This document shows positions 63,829 through 64,000 of a DNA stretch of 64,000 nucleotides, one piece after another. The DNA lies in the NCBI RefSeq assembly GCF_003337355.1, contig NZ_QPJW01000001.1:1054001-1118000 (forward strand), in the 5' to 3' direction. Below the pieces are notes generated by a model that was given only the letters and a program-made list of their open reading frames with translations, was not told where the DNA came from and searched no databases. Each line of letters begins with the position of its first letter. Position 1 is the stretch's first letter. This DNA is from Fontibacillus phaseoli. GTDB lineage: Bacteria > Bacillota > Bacilli > Paenibacillales > Paenibacillaceae. Both the position numbers and the translations under genes were made by a program.

Positions 63829-64000
63829 ATGGCTTCGTTTGACAGAAAGGTAGAAAGAAATCAGATCAGAATGAACAAAAAAGGCAAAGGCCCTAACGCA
63901 GGCAAGGGACGTGGCAACCAGAATCCACGTACCTCGCTGGGAGCGAAGGGTGAAGGCGAGGTTTTTCGGGGACGGAATATGATTCTGCCTGGCGTTCTGG
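63829..64000 (+). CDS. Unrecognised gene, cut by window end
   Basis: The first 57 codons of a gene that continues beyond the window. AGGAGG precedes ATG 63829 at good spacing. The N-terminus is very basic and Gly/Asn-rich (MASFDRKVERNQIRMNKKGK, then GPNAGKGRGNQN), followed by SLGAKGEGEVFRGRNMILPG, which looks like the start of a folded domain. No family recognised from this piece. It lies 54 bases after ynzC and may be cotranscribed with it. Confidence 0.65.
   Translation, partial: MASFDRKVERNQIRMNKKGKGPNAGKGRGNQNPRTSLGAKGEGEVFRGRNMILPGVL

Overview
The window reads as a chromosomal segment of a spore-forming, low-to-moderate GC Firmicute of the Paenibacillus type. The evidence is a set of conserved neighbourhoods: cotE–(amidoligase)–mutS–mutL–miaA–hfq, spoVK–hflX–ynbB–glnR–glnA and divergent lexA/yneA–ynzC. 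Strong GGAGG-type ribosome sites, YesM/YesN two-component systems and BceAB-type transporters fit the same group. No rRNA, tRNA or CRISPR array was seen. The species cannot be fixed from the sequence alone.

Layout. 0–3 kb: a truncated alkaline-phosphatase-superfamily gene, an MFS exporter and an ABM-fold monooxygenase. 3–3.75 kb: no ordinary gene, but a run of tiny ORFs with ribosome sites. 3.8–17.1 kb: a sugar-acid and galactoside catabolic locus with a divergent GntR/FCD regulator, a PfkB-type kinase, a KDPG-type aldolase, D-galactonate dehydratase, a GH2 beta-galactosidase, a YesM/YesN sensor–regulator pair and a sugar ABC importer (binding lipoprotein plus two permeases, no ATPase). 17.2–20.1 kb: two tRNA-editing proteins (AlaX type and YbaK type), a GNAT acetyltransferase and a CDP-alcohol phosphatidyltransferase. 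20.1–23.8 kb: an AT-rich, probably acquired island with an LD-carboxypeptidase/MccF homologue, decayed mobile-element fragments and a MarR regulator coupled to an unknown membrane protein. 23.8–28.5 kb: a BceRS–BceAB-like antimicrobial-peptide sensing and resistance module. 28.5–40 kb: a lipase, WbsX-like and CgeB-like glycan or spore-surface genes, a PatB-type aminotransferase, beta-carbonic anhydrase, a HesB-like protein, carboxypeptidase M32, an NMT1/SsuABC-type importer and an ArAE-type membrane protein.

40–50 kb: spore coat protein CotE, an amidoligase-like protein, then mismatch repair (MutS and MutL, both with unusually long linkers), a methyltransferase, MiaA and Hfq. 50–59.9 kb: a class A penicillin-binding protein with an FN3 domain and Gly/Asn-rich tail, a DUF402 phosphatase, a YdcF protein, SpoVK, HflX, YnbB, then glnRA with two GlnR operators. 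59.9–64 kb: a frameshifted lipoprotein gene, a nucleotidyltransferase, glutathione peroxidase, a small basic ORF, and the SOS node lexA/yneA with five SOS-type boxes, followed by ynzC and an unrecognised gene cut by the window end.

The most notable unexplained items are the tiny-ORF cluster near 3.3–3.7 kb with a duplicated start region, the amidoligase next to a CotE with an acidic tail, the AT-rich island with matching 17-bp palindromes, and the catabolic locus that couples beta-galactosidase to galactonate breakdown without an evident galactose dehydrogenase.
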